A stretch of 64,000 nt of DNA from Impatiens glandulifera (GCF_907164915.1 NC_061862.1:87468846-87532845); one strand, 5' to 3'; shown: positions 11,520-23,949, numbered from the stretch's first letter. Numbers and translations: made by a program. The notes: a model not told the origin generated them from the sequence alone.

Positions 11520-12657
11520 CTATTCTGGGTGTTTGATGTTCAATGTTTCCAGATCTTCCCATGAATTCTCTTCATTCTCCCGATCCTTCCATTTGACCAG
11601 CAGTTGTCTTCGATTTTTGCCATCGATCTTTTGTTCCCGTTCGTCCTGAAAGTTTTCTGGGATCCCGTCTGAAGTGGTCAACTTGGGAATTTCTTCAATC
11701 ATCCCAAGAGTTCCGTAATACCTTTTCAACTGCGAAATGTGAAATACATTGTGTATCTTCGCTTCCTACCTAGCGCCAAACGGTAAGCAACTTCACCTAT
11801 TCAATTCGTGACTTGGAAAGGTCCGAAATATTTTGGGGATAATTTATGATATTTTTTCGAACTGAAATTTGTCGATAGGGTTCGAGTTTGACGAGGGCCC
11901 AATCTCCAATTATAAAACTAGCATCTGTTCTGTTTTTATCTTGTACCTGTTTCATCCTATTTTGGGCTCTTTGCATATGGAACTTGAGCAACTACAGGGT
12001 TGCTTCTCTTGTTAGCAAATTTTGGTTCAACTCTTCAATTTTTGAGTCCCCTGCAAGGTAAGGAGTGTGTATGGGGGGTTTGTAACCGTAGACGGCTTCA
12101 AACGGTGAGATATGTGTAGCAGAATGGAAATTCGTGTTATACCACCATTCTGATAGGGGTAGAAATTTGTCCCATTTATGCGGTCGCTGGCCAGCCATAC
12201 AGCGCAGATACGTTCCCAAACATCGATTGACAACTTCTGTTTGCCCGTCCGTCTGTGAGTGATAAGCCGACGATAATGCTTGATGAACCCCTTGTAGCTT
12301 AAGGAACTCCCTACAGAAAGTACTGAGGAATATTTTATCTCGATCACTTATGATTGACTTTGGCATTCCGTGAAGCTTGAAGACGTTGTTAAAAAAGATT
12401 TCCGCTACTGTTTTTGCTATGAACGGATGCTGCAACCCCATGAAATGTGCCATTTTTGACAGTCTGTCTACCACCACAAGGATCACAGTTTTACCCCCTA
12501 CTTTAGGCAAGTTCTCAATAAAGTCCATAGAGATTGATTCCCAAACTCCTTCAGGAATTTCTATCGGTTGCAGGAGTCCCTTTGGAGTTGTCGTCTCTCC
12601 TTTGTTTCTTTGGCATACATTACATGTTCGTATAAACTCTCTTACATCTTTGACCAT
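11520..12657 (-). pseudogene. Gypsy integrase and chromodomain remnant
   Basis: From 12657 downward the integrase core reads REFIRTCNVCQRNKGE (end of the zinc-binding HHCC), then SMDFIENLP, VVVDRLSKMAHF, IISDRDKIF and SQTDGQTEVVNRCL, so all three DDE residues are present. Stops or shifts then separate the GPY-type region (11991-11797, DASFIIGDWALVKLEPYRQ). The final piece (11729-11520, RRQLLVKWKDRENEENSWED) has the VKW...SWED pattern of a chromodomain, which targets chromoviruses to specific chromatin. The zinc-binding N-terminus near 12660-12720 is disrupted. Confidence 0.88.
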
Positions 12658-12659
12658 TC

Positions 12660-14039
12660 CTACCCATTAATAAGCCATTTATAATTTTTTAAGTGTAACC
12701 AGATTACCTGAATGTCCACCAGTGGGCTTGAATGCAATGAGGCAATGAGGGTCGACCGCAGTTCAGTGTCAAAGCCAACTACCAACTTCCCTTCTTTTCT
12801 CAAGGTACCGTTGATGAATGTAAATTCTGGATGTGAGCTTTCATCTTCTTTGATTTCCTCAATTAGTTTGATCAGGTTCGGGTCTGAACTCCAAGTTAAA
12901 TGTATGCGTTTAATTATAGGAGAATAATACACCGACTGTCCTGCACATTGTACATCTGCACCTCGTCTAGATAAGGCATCCGCTACCACATTGTCTTTTC
13001 CTTTTTTGTATTGAACAGAGAAGTCATAACCCACTAACTTATATAGCCATTTTTCATGCGCAGGTGTTTGAACTCTTTGCTCCAACATATACTTCAACGA
13101 CTCATGATCTGTTTTAACAACAAAAGACTTATATCGTAAATAAGGTCTCCATTTCTCGATCGCAAACGTGAGGGCCATTAGTTCCCTCTCGTAAGTTGAA
13201 GATGGAGTTTTATCACTAGACAATGATCTGCTTATGAATGCAATGGGATGATTTTCTTGCATTAGAACAACACCAATTCCGCTGCCACTAGCATCTGTTT
13301 CCACAACAAAGGGGATTGTAAAATCAGGAAGGGCCAAGGTTGGGGTAGAGCTCATACATTGTTTCAATTAGTTAAAAGCAACCTCTACTTCTGAATTCCA
13401 CTTAAAATTCCCCTTTTTTAGCAGGTCCGTCAATGGTTTAGCTATCACCCCATATCTTCGAATAAAACATCGATAATATCCAGTGAGACCCAAAAATCCT
13501 CTAAGTTGTTTAATTGACTCAGGTACGGGTCATGTCTCCATTGCCTTCAGCTTCTCCGGGTCTGTAGAAACTCATGCTTTATTAATTATGTGTCCCAGAT
13601 ATGCAATCTGAGTGCACCCAAATTCACATTTGCCCCTGTTGAGGAATAGAGTATGTTGTCTTAGAGTTTCCAGTGCCAATGTCAAATATTTTAGATGTTC
13701 TGCCCATGTTGAACTATAAACGAGGATATCGTCAAAGAAGACTAGAACAAATTGTCGTAGAAAAGGCTTAAGTACCAAATTCATCAGGCTTTGAAACGTG
13801 GAGGGAGCATTGGTCAAGCCGAAGGGCATGACTAAGAATTCATACAATCCTTCATGTGTCCGAAAAGCTGTTTTATGATAGTCCGTAGGTTTCATTCTTA
13901 TCTGATGATAACCTGAGCGAATATCTAATTTAGAAAAGAACTCAGACCCGTGCAACTCCTCCAACAGCTCCTCAATAATGGGAATTGGGAACATATTCTT
14001 GATCGTGGTAGCATTCAATTGACGGTAATCAATACACAA
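12660..14039 (-). pseudogene. Gypsy reverse transcriptase and RNase H remnant
   Basis: RT begins in the usual region ([54 protein letters not shown]) and keeps the catalytic [11 protein letters not shown] box. Stop or shift lesions lie around 13371-13572 between RT and RNase H. RNase H (13367-12660) shows FVVETDASGSGIGVVLMQ, TYERELMALTFAIEKWRPYL, KTDHESLKYMLEQ and DNVVADALSRR. It is well conserved but not continuous. Confidence 0.9.
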
Positions 14040-14295
14040 CCTTCATGTTAAGTCTTTTTTCCTCACTAAGACTATAAGTGCTGCAAAATCACTATGACTA
14101 GGTCGAATGATTCCCTTGTCTAACATCTCATCTACCATTGTCTCAATTTCAGTTTTCTGTAGTGCTGGATATCTATACGATCTTAGGCAAACTGGCTCTG
14201 TTCCGGCTTTCAACAGAATTTGATGATCCTGATCTCGAACAGGGGCAATTCAGTTGGTTTTTGGAACAAGTCTTCAAACGAGGCTAAGATGGTTG

Positions 14296-15933
14296 TCAGA
14301 TTCTTAGGTATTTCCTGAACTTTGCAGCTGCAATTGCAAAAAAATGACAACTATCTTCTTCTGCATTTTTTAACTGCACCATGGCTGCCTTATTGCCTTT
14401 TGCTAGCACATTAGACAATTTCTTCCCTTCTAGTATATTTATACTTGTCTGATTTATACCTTGCAGAGATTTATTCTTCCCTTCCTTCTTGTATGTGAGT
14501 GTAAGCCGCTCAAAACCCCAAGAAGACGGGCCCAACGTAATCAACCATTCTATGCCCAGAACCACGTCATAACCGGACATGGTCAATACCCTCATGTCGA
14601 CTTAAAACTCTTCTTCCTCCATGCTCCATTTTAAACCTTTACAGCAACTTCCACTTATCAGCTCAGAACCGTCAACTACTTTCACCGGTAAGTCAGTGGT
14701 AGGTAAAATTGGGTGATTGATATTATTCAAAATTCGGCTGTTAATGAAATTGTGGGTACTGCTTGTATCAATTAGGATAGTAATGGGCAGGAGTCCAATT
14801 TTTCCTGATATTCTGAGAGTTTGATAATGTTTAGAACCTGATAGGGCATGGATAGAAATTGATGGATCATTATTATCGGGTTGGATTAAGGGACAGGTTT
14901 GGTTAGAGGTTTCAGCAATTTCTGGCAGTACAATCTCAGATTCTCCTACCTCATTCATCATAATCATGAATAGTTTGGCCTTACACCTATGATTTCCATC
15001 ATACTTTTCGTCACAGGTGTAACATAAGCCTTTCTTTCTCCGTTCATCTAGGATTTTGGGGTCCATTTGCTGCATGTACCTTTGTCTTGGGTTAGGATTA
15101 AAAGGAGTGGAATATGAGTAATTGGGCTGATGAGGTTTAAGGTGATTTGGCCAGGTAAGTTTAGGTTGATTAGGCGTGGGGAGAAGGGGTGGGCTAGTGT
15201 TGTATAAATGTCCACTACTTAATAGTGACTTGTAAGTGGCTTCTTGCACCTTAGCTACTGCCATAACATCGTTTAGTGAATGGGGTTGCAACAACCGGAC
15301 CAAGTTAGCAATCTCTTCTCTAAGACCACTTAGATAGCAGTCAGGTACATATTCATCAGGCATGTGTATAAGTTTTTGAGAAATAGCCATGTACCTTAGA
15401 TTGTAATCGTGAACAGTTTTGTTTTGTTTCAGGTTCATCAGCTGCCTGATTGGGGTATCACAGATTGATGGGACAAACTACTGAAGTAACGACTTCTTGA
15501 GGTCTATCCAGGTTAATGCTATTGTTTGGTTTCTAGTCTACAGAAACGACCAGTACCAGTTCCGAGCCTCTCCTGAGAAATGAATAGGAGCGATTTCTAA
15601 CTTAGTTGCATCTGCGGTACGATCGACTCTAAAAAATTGTTCTGCTACAATCAACCAGCCCTCGACATCCATTCCATCAAATTTGGGAAAATCAACTTTC
15701 GTGAGTCTTGTGGGCGGAACATACTGCCTCTCCCTTGGTGACCCTGTTCGTGAAGACCCTGCACCATCTTCTGAACGATCATAGTTATCCTTAGTCGCCA
15801 AGGTATGTAACTGTTTTTCGATGGATCCGACTTTACTCTCCATCCATGTACGTACTTCCATTATCGTCTGATTCATTGCCTCTACCAATACACGCAGGGA
15901 ATCGTTATCCGATTGATGCCTTGTTTTGACCAT
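14296..15933 (-). pseudogene. Gypsy Gag and protease remnant
   Basis: The likely start is the ATG at 15933 (MVKTRHQSDNDSL); the upstream in-frame ATG overlaps the primer-binding site. Gag continues to 15538 (LTKVDFPKFDGMDVEGWL) and resumes at 15438 (MNLKQNKTVHDYNLRYMAIS). It has a chromovirus-type zinc knuckle (CYTCDEKYDGNHRC). The protease follows with LIDTSSTHNFIN, where the usual DTG/DSG glycine is Ser, and then MSGYDVVLGIEWL at 14595-14550. At least one stop near 14602 and a break near 15440-15537 prevent a continuous product. Confidence 0.88.
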
Positions 15934-15961
15934 CGTGAAGATCGACTGCTTTGATACCAAA

Positions 15962-16351
15962 TGATATGATTAAGAGGGGAGATGAGAAGAGAATCCAAGC
16001 CACTGACCGGAAATGGTAAGATGTGCTTAAAGGGGTATTAGAAATTAGATGAGAGATAAGAAGAAAAGAGCTGAGCTCATTGTCATTTCATAATTCTCAA
16101 ATGATGAATCAGCTGAGGATATAAACCTTCAGAGAATCCAGCACGTGATTCTGTTACAACCATATGATGAGGTGGCCCAAAGGACAGGGCCAAAATGCAA
16201 ATAAAAGATAAGTTCAGGGATTAACATAAACAAAGTCTAACAGAAAACAAATAAACTGTAATAATAAAATAGAAATAGATTCTGGATCAGATGGTCTCAA
16301 ATGCTCCACGTGTCACGTCCTCCTCCGTCCGATCAGGTACAAATTGTAACA
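15962..16351 (-). repeat. 5' LTR of the gypsy element
   Basis: The LTR is 390 bp and is followed internally by the primer-binding site at 15948-15959. Outside it, GTATG at 16352-16356 is the right half of the target-site duplication. Confidence 0.92.
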
Positions 16352-16369
16352 GTATGATTATGAAGCAAG

Positions 16370-16685
16370 TATGTCACCGTGATTTGAAATTAGAGAACAC
16401 ATTATTGGATGAAAGTACTACTTTACGACTGAAGATCTATGATTTTGGGTATTCCAAGGTATGATTAGATAAGAAGATGATGAAAACTGTGAAATGTATT
16501 TCTGAATTGAATTCTCTAACAATTAAAATCATAGGCTAGATATATCTGTTGTAAAACTATAGCAAATCATCTGATTCGAGTTTTAATTTTAGAATTCTGT
16601 AATACATTCTCAACCAAAGTACACGGTTGGGACACCTACATATATAGCTCCTGAAGTTTTAGTCAAGAAAGAATATGATGGCAAG
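16370..16685 (+). pseudogene. Captured SnRK2 kinase exons (catalytic loop and activation loop)
   Basis: Exon 1 ends at 16458 with a GT donor and reads [16 protein letters not shown]...[12 protein letters not shown], the HRD catalytic loop and the DFG motif. After an intron with acceptor TTTTAG, exon 2 (16593-16685) reads [20 protein letters not shown] then [11 protein letters not shown], followed by a GT donor. These are the diagnostic catalytic and activation-loop exons of plant SnRK2 kinases, with introns kept in the expected phase. The ATP-binding N-lobe and the C-terminal acidic domain were not found, so this is a fragment. The retained introns indicate DNA-level capture, not retroposition. 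Confidence 0.88.
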
Positions 16686-18160
16686 GTAAAATGAACTCAT
16701 TTTATGGGGCATTATTATTTAATCTTTTTTACGAAGGCTAACGTTCATCAAATTAACTTATTTGTTATTCATTTTTGCAACTGTTTAATGTTTTGATTTT
16801 GATATCAAACTTTTAGGTCTAAGCTTCTCTTCAACAAAGTAATTGCTCATTTATTTTGTGTGTATTGTTCAATACTCCCTTTGAACTGTAAGTGATTTTT
16901 AGAATGGTATTTTAGTTGATGATTTGGATGATATGGGATAACCTTTCATCAAACAAGGCATGTTAGATGGTTATGCTATTGTTTAATATTTACTTCGAAA
17001 ACATTAGTGAAAATTATATAACTATCAATCATATCTTTTATTATCTATATTGTGAATCTGATGGAGGTATAAATTATTGGGAAAATCATACCCTACACCA
17101 ACTATGCTATGTTGGATATGTGGTGCAACCTTATTTTTGTCCAGTTCTGATATTAATATTAAGTATTAGTAACTTACATGTTTATTTGCTGCATACTAGA
17201 AAAGAAGTGAGGAACTTGGTTGCATATCTGGAGAAAACAATTCTGGAACTAATTTGCAAGTTGGTTCAGTGATGAGGTTAAATATAGTATGTTACTTTGT
17301 GTTTGGCATTATTTTGTTAAATTTCTTACAAGTGGAAGCTTGCTTAAATCACTTTTTCATCACTTTCATAAGATTTTTGGTTTGGCGGTTCTTAGAAACT
17401 TGGCAGGTTGTTATCTTGTTTCATCTTCATGAATATGCTAAGGAATGCATCATTCTGGATACATTATATCAGAAAATTGAACTAATTGATGAGGTAAGGC
17501 AGTCATTACTAGGACTGAATTTTTGTAAAAGAACACTGTTGTTGAAAATTGTAAGATATATTTTTTCCATCTCACATTGGGTCAGGCCGTCATATATGTC
17601 TCCAGTAGTAAGAGTATTAAACTAAGAGAGTGATGTCTTATGTTTGAATCCAATTAGGAACACCTTGATTGAAGTGGGTTATAACAGTGGGATGTTGTGC
17701 TAGCCTTGCTAGGGGAAAAAGACCTAGTCTAGAAAAACAGTGATTATATAGTATTTACAACTAGTTTTTGAATGCAAAAAGATCTGTTACATCACATGTT
17801 ATATTTCTCTTGTGAATGTCTTTTTATGCATTTATTTTATATACTAACAAACAAATAATTTGGTTGCAGATTAGAGATGCCAAGGTCAAAAGGGCTACAC
17901 CGATTTAAGTTTAAGAAGATGAAAGAGAAAAAAATGAAATCTCTCTGATTAAAGGGAAAAAGTGAAATATCTCTTTGTTTTTAAGTGATTTTTTTGTTAG
18001 GATATTTAAACTTAATACTTGTAAGAAATAATTAGTTATTTTTTTTTAATTCTTATTATTAAAATTTAATTCATATATTTGAGATAGTCTTTTATTGAAA
18101 TTCAATTAGTCTGTGCATTATGAGAAATAATTAGAAAAAACAAATTTTAAAGAAATATAT
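16686..18160 (+). other. Interior of the CACTA element, no recognised gene
   Basis: Open frames at 16967-17272 and 17254-17625 have no family motif and no clear splice context. The stretch may hold introns or further decayed exons of captured DNA. I see nothing that identifies a CACTA transposase. Confidence 0.4.
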
Positions 18161-18528
18161 TAATTTCTTACGGATATTTCTATGAAAAATTTCCAATAAA
18201 ATTATACATTGGAAATTCTGGGGTAAAATCATCAAGAAGTTTTCTACGGATATTCCCACGAAAAATTTTCAATGAAATAATTCGTCGAAAATATCGTCGA
18301 AATATTCGTGGGAAAAACCGTCACAAATATTTATGACGGATTTAATATTCGTCGAAAGATTTACTGACGACCGAAATACCGACGTTGATATAACAAATGG
18401 AGAATATGTCACTAATTCTATATTCGTCAGAATTTCTGTAGGAAATATACGTCGCAAATGCCTTATTTTCTTGTATTGTGTCATTTGTCAACTATGTTTA
18501 TTAATGTGATGAAATTTGAAATGTTAGG

Positions 18529-21109
18529 ATGACTCCTATAACTATAAGAAAGCATGAATCGGGTAGTTCCAAACGCAAAAGAATAAAGGAACGAGACAAA
18601 TTTATTCAAAGTCAATCAGGGGCTATGGATAAATTTGTTTTCAATAAAGGGAACGAAACACAATGTTCAGGGGATATATGGGTAGATGTAGACATTAATG
18701 TTGGTGTAGAAGAAAATGTAGAGCAATCAATGGAGACTCAAACACCTTCTGAGGAAGATGTTGATATTGGCCTAGAAGAAAATATAGAGAATCAAATGGA
18801 GGAATCTTTTGAAGTAGATATTGATGTTAATGTAGAAGAAACTATGGAGCCTGGTTTGGAAGGGAATGATGATATTCCCAACATCTTTGATCCTAAAAAT
18901 TGGGATAATCTTGCTTCTAAATTGGGGATTTATTGGTGAAAAAAGGTCCTCTAAGAGATGTGTTGAAAGGAAAAGGTCCGAAAATGGATCAAATAACAGA
19001 CGTTTCACATCTGAATTCTATACTATGCACTTATTAAATGGGCAGAAGTATCATCGAGATTGGCTTGTGTATTGTAAGGATCTTGACAGAGTATTATGTT
19101 TCTACTGTAAAGTCTTCAAAACCAAACGACAACTTTCTCAGTTAGCACATGATGGAATAAGGGATTGGGGGCACATTTCTCACAGTTTGATGCAACATGA
19201 ACGAAGTTCAGACCATATAACTTTATACTTGAATTGGGTTGAGTTACGTGAACGAATAAAAACTAATCAAGTAATAGATAAAGTTTTGCAGGATCAAATC
19301 AAATTAGAGACTGAACATTAGCGAAATGTACTACAGAGATTGTTTGCAGTCATGAAATATTTAGCTAAACAAAGCTTGGCGTTTCGTGGAACTAATGAAA
19401 AGATTTATGATGAAAGCAATGGAAATTTTATGGCTTTAGTTGAAATGGTTGCTGAATGAGATTTGACCTTGAAGGAGAATTTACAAAGAAAACAAAATCA
19501 TGAAATTCAGTTTCTTTATTAAAGTTACAAAATTCAAAATGAGTTGATACTCTCTATTGCTGCTAAAATCAAAGGTACAATCCTGAAAAGAATAAAAGAA
19601 GCCAAGTATTTTTCAGTAATACTCGATTGTACTCCTGACATAAGTAAGAAAGAACAAATGACATTGATAATAAGGTGTGTTGATGTCTCCACGGTTCCAA
19701 TAAAGGTACAAGAATATTTTTTGCAATTTTTGGTTGTGAATGAGACAGAAGGTCAAGGGTTGTTTGAAAAATTAAAGAATGTGTTACATCATATTGGTCT
19801 TGATATTGATGATGTCAGAGATCAAGACTATGATAATGGATCAAACATGAAGGGGAAATATAAAGGTGTACAAAGAAAACTACTAGACATTACTCATAGA
19901 GCATTTTATACACTTTGTTCTACACATTCTCTCAATTTGACATTATCTGATGTTGCAAACTCTTGTCAAAAAGTAGAAGAGTTTTTTGGAGTTGTTCAAC
20001 GTATTTACACCTTATTTGCAGACTCTACTAAAAGGTGTGAAATTTTGAGAGAAAATGTATCAGAAAAAGGTTACACTTTGAAATCATTATCGACAACACG
20101 GTGGGAAAGCAGAGTTGTTAGTGTGAAGGCAATAATTACTCAAGCTCTTGAAATAAGAGAAGTTTTACATCAGCTTGCCGAGAAAACAACAGATTCTTGT
20201 ATTAAAAGTGAAGCCAAGTGTCTAGCAGATTATGAACTTGGAAAATTTAAATTTATTGTAGGGATGGTTATTTGGTATAATATCTTGGCTAAAGTGAATA
20301 TTGTCAGTAAACAATTGCAGTCTGAAAATATGCGGATTGATGTAGCAATGAGTAGTGTGAAGGCACTTATTGCATTCTTTAGAGAGTACAGAGAAGTAGG
20401 GGTTGAGAATGCGTTGAATTGTATATTGATTCAGTATTTCTAGAGAAGAAAAAGAAAAGAAAAGTTCTTAAGAAAAAACATTTTGATGAGATTGACTCTG
20501 AAAATCAGCCATCTGAACCACCTATTGAAGAATCAAGTCAAGAATCCTTCATAATTCATTACTTTTTATACATAATTGATGAAGCAATCGGTTCATTGGA
20601 TAAAAGGTTTGAGCAATATGAGCAATATGAGCAATATGAGGAGACATTTGGGTTTTTATTTACGGCAGAGAAGCTGAAGTCCTTGGATTCTGTTAACCTA
20701 AAAAGAAGCTGCAACAATCTTGAGAAGAAGCTGGAGAATGGCCACACTTCTGACATTAACGGTGAAGATTTATTAAATGAATTGAGACTATTACAAAAAC
20801 ATTTACCAAATGAGCTTGATTCAACCAGTGCAATCCTAAATTTCTTGAAAAGAGCTAATTGTTATCCTACTAGTTGTCTTGCATATAGAATTATGTTAAC
20901 AGTTCCAATGACAGTAGCATCAGCTGAGAGAAGTTTTTTCAAAACTAAAAATATTGAAATCTTACTTGCGTTCGACCATGTCACAAGAAAGACTAAATGC
21001 TTTAGCTTTGATTTCTATTGAACATGAGTTCTTGGAAAAGCTTGACTATGATAGGTTAATTGATGATTTCGCATCCAAGAGTGCAAAAAAATCAATTTTC
21101 AGAAAATAG
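18529..21109 (+). pseudogene. hAT transposase with TTF zinc finger and dimerisation domain, disrupted
   Basis: The coding start ATG at 18529 lies two bases after an acceptor AG. An acidic N-terminus (to 18939) shifts frame into a TTF-type zinc-finger region (FTSEFYTMHLLNGQKYHRDW, VLCFYCKVFKTKRQLSQLA, GHISHSLMQHERSSDH). Stops follow at 19319-19321, 19457-19459 and near 19520. The catalytic region reads FSVILDCTPDISKKEQMTL and DYDNGSNMKGKYKGVQRKL, and THSLNLTLSDVA is present. A frameshift near 20420-20440 leads to the C-terminal dimerisation domain (LPMTVASAERSF-like). One more shift near 20945 gives MSQERLNALALISIEHEFL and a stop at 21107-21109. This is the ZMYM/TTF-type hAT transposase I would expect from the 8-bp target duplication. 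A 9-bp repeat (GAGCAATAT) occurs three times at 20610-20640. Confidence 0.9.
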
Positions 21110-21442
21110 TATTGCATTAGCTGATTCAAATTGGTAAAATTCTAGTAGAATTGTATTGCATGTCGTGTCTTTGTAATAGATTTCAAACTTTTGGTCATTC
21201 CTTTTGAAGACAATGTAACAAGAGCATTTGTTATTGAAGTAAATTCAATAAGCTTTACCATAAAATTTGCCTTGTTTTTTTTATCTTTTTGTTGTTGTGA
21301 TCTTAATTGTTGATATGCGTAGATATTTATTTATGATATTATGTTTGTAGTTTTGGTGTTTTTCTTTTTTTGGAGTACTTAGGGCCGCATTTGATATCTC
21401 GCACAAGGCTTTCAAACATATTGGGCCGGCACTGATTACTGA

Positions 21443-22758
21443 TTTTATAACTTTTTAAATGGTTTAGATATTTATGGTATAAATTCAAACAAAAATAAAT
21501 ATTAAAGAAGATATTTTGAATATAAATAAATGTAAAATCAACCATTTTAAACAAAATTGTGTATAGGAAATATTATATCTATTATTCTAAAAAATAAATA
21601 AATATATGAGAAATAATTATGACAATAAATTTGGGAGAGAATGATGTGCGGATGACACATATTCCATTTTTCAAATTCTCTTCCAATATCATTCCTCTAT
21701 ATATATATATATTTTATAGAAAATTTCTAAACTTTTGAAAAAGTATTATTTAAAGTTGTATAATTTTACTCTAAGAATGTTTAATAAATTAAGATAGGTG
21801 TGATAATTAACAATAATATATTTTTAATGACTAAAATATTTTCATGTATTAACATATTATATGTGAATGTGTTACAAAGACGTGGGCAGTGAAATGACTA
21901 TCATTTTACCTACCTCCTCATTTATTCTATGGTGGGATAATATTGGTATTCCTTTTTTTTTATAATTTGATAATACCGTATTTCATACTAGTAAAAATAC
22001 ACACAATTTGTACTCTTGTGAAAAATCTGAATTCATCACATAAATTTGCACTTTTCGAGACTTTAGTAACTAATTAAAATCACGAGATCATATTTCTACT
22101 TTATTTATTATTCATTTTCTTATTTTATTTAATTCTTTTATTTTGTTGTGGTTCCATTTATTCTTAAATTTTGTACTTCTTGTTATATTTAATTCAATGA
22201 GAATGTCACATAGCTTTAGATAAAAAAAATAAATAAGACTTAAAATTATGACTTATTAAATACATGAACAGTAATAAGTTAATCTAAAAAATATCATCAA
22301 AACATAACCTAACAAATAACATCAAACTAAAGGAAATATCAATAAAGAATGATGCAATTGATTGGGTAGGTTTATACATAAATGTATAACTAATTCGTTG
22401 ACTTCAAGAAAATTTTAATGTCGGTTTCAATATATTAGCCGGCTCGGCTGATTTTACTGGATTACCAAAAATCATGATTAAATAATAAAATTATAAATAA
22501 AATCTGGTTTAAAAAATATCAATAATAATAATGAATTAATATAAATGAGTTTAGCATCATTTTTTTTTTAATTATTATATAGTTTTAAACGCATTTGAAT
22601 ATTTTGATAATTTAATTTGATGTCCAATGATCATTCTTAGTTGTGATTAAATTATCCATAGTTTTAATTTGTTTTTTCTAAATAATATTTGTTTGATGGA
22701 ATTGATAAAAAATAAGTTTTTTTAATTTTTTATTTCAATTACACCCTCCTTCCATCTT

Positions 22759-22800
<42 letters not shown>

Positions 22801-23949
22801 TAATAATACTTTTTAAAATAAAATAATTTAATTTATATTAAATTAAATTTTAAAATATAATAAAATAAATATTAACTTTTATTAATAATAATAAAATATA
22901 TATGAATACTAATTTTATAAATTATTATTACTAAAATTAAATGTTATATTAGATAATATAATATGTTATAATTTTATTTATATTGTAAATTTATTTTAAT
23001 TAATAAAAAAAATTTAAATAAAAAAATGTCTTAATTTAATTTATATTAAAATAAATTTTATAATATAATAAAATAAATGATATATATATTAATATTAACT
23101 TTTATTAATATAAAATAAAATATATATATATATATATATAGTTGGTAATTTTAGTATTTTAATGGATAGTGAAGGATAATTTTAGATGGGTTTTTTATAA
23201 ATTTTTCTTAAATTACATTATAATATTTTTATTTTATTAAACTGAAAAAATATAAACTTAAATTAATTAATGTATTTATTTTAAATGATTGTTTAGATTT
23301 AGTTTATATTTATAAAAAATGTTAAAATAAATTTTTTTATAAATATTTAATTTAGATGAGGTATATTCATAAATTAATTAATATTTGTTATTCAAATATA
23401 TTGATTTTATTTTTTAGTATAACTATTTATTTATTTAAATTATTTTAAAATTTAAATATTATATTATATAATATGGTATGTTTTAGTTGGATTTATATTG
23501 TGTTTTAATTTTTATTTAGGTAATTAATAAAAATAATATTAAATTTAATTAAAGAATAGTTTTATTATTAAAATGATAAAATAAATTAATTAAATGATTG
23601 ATATGATGTCCCAATAATCCATTCATCAATCAAGTGAAGACCTTAGTTGCTATTAATTATCCATATTTTTAAAATTATAACCATGCTAGGTTGATTTAAC
23701 GATTCAATCACACCAAACTGTCAAACGAAGCTGAATTTAATTTTAGGACATGCATATAACCATCAAATTGACACTAAAATTAGAATTAGAATTAAAATTA
23801 GAATTATGGTCCAATTCTAATTATTAAGTTTGGTAAATCTTTAATATTAAAAATTTGAATTTAAAATATAATTTTAATGAAATTCAATCTATTGTAATTT
23901 TATAGTTCTTAGTTCTACTTTTTTTTAGTTCGGAATTGTAATTCTATTT
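21443..23949. other. AT-rich gene desert with a (TA)n tract
   Basis: No plausible gene on either strand. A (TA)n microsatellite lies at about 22763-22795 and a shorter one near 23122-23140. The stretch 23780-23955 has an inverted partner near 42420-42600 and may be a MITE. The remainder is unassigned. Confidence 0.5.

Larger units (their letters stand above)
11054..16351 (-). mobile_element. Ty3/gypsy chromovirus, full length, inactive
   Basis: The element is 5,298 bp in minus orientation with LTRs of about 390 bp. The 5-bp target-site duplication GTATG is exact on both sides (11049-11053 and 16352-16356). Read on the minus strand, the LTRs run TGTTACAA...CATATCA, a PBS TGGTATCAAAGC follows the 5' LTR (15948-15959), and an AAAGGGGGGAGTAA purine tract precedes the 3' LTR. 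Pol order is PR, RT, RNase H, IN, as in Ty3/gypsy, with a chromodomain-like C-terminus. The LTRs differ at roughly 16 positions, about 4 percent. The short LTRs suggest the Reina or Galadriel groups more than Tekay; that is inference. Confidence 0.93.
10086..18480. mobile_element. CACTA (En/Spm-like) element, non-autonomous, inserted in the hAT intron
   Basis: The left end reads CACTACAAAAATAAGG. The right end, inverted, reads CACAATACAAGAAAATAAGG, so the termini align with small indels. Both subterminal regions are crowded with short variants of GACGAAAT, CGTCACAA and CGTCGAAA in both orientations (10105-10520 and 18165-18460), the usual CACTA architecture. TCATT lies outside both ends (10081-10085 and 18481-18485), longer than the 3-bp duplication normal for the superfamily, so the exact right boundary is uncertain. 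No CACTA transposase was recognised. It carries kinase gene fragments and hosts the gypsy element; its length without the gypsy is about 3.1 kb. Confidence 0.8.
9693..21434 (+). mobile_element. hAT-superfamily DNA transposon, inflated to 11.7 kb by nested insertions
   Basis: The left terminus is CAGGGCCGGCCC (9693-9704) and the right terminus is GGGCCGGCACTG (21423-21434); inverted, they match at 11 of 12 positions. The flanks carry an 8-bp target-site duplication, ATTACCGA at 9685-9692 and ATTACTGA at 21435-21442, which differ by one C/T change. Subterminal AGGGCC motifs recur near both ends (9737, 9752, 9836, 21382). The 8-bp duplication and the transposase remnant at 18529-21109 both fit hAT. 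Removing the nested CACTA leaves about 3.3 kb, a normal autonomous size. Confidence 0.93.

Noticed and set aside
16967..17625. Possible CACTA transposase or captured gene
   Set aside because: The two open frames overlap, show no TNP2/TNPA-type motif and no kinase motif; the composition looks intronic.
18529..21109. Domesticated hAT transposase gene
   Set aside because: Several stops and at least three frameshifts, plus intact termini and target duplication, mark it as a decayed transposon gene.
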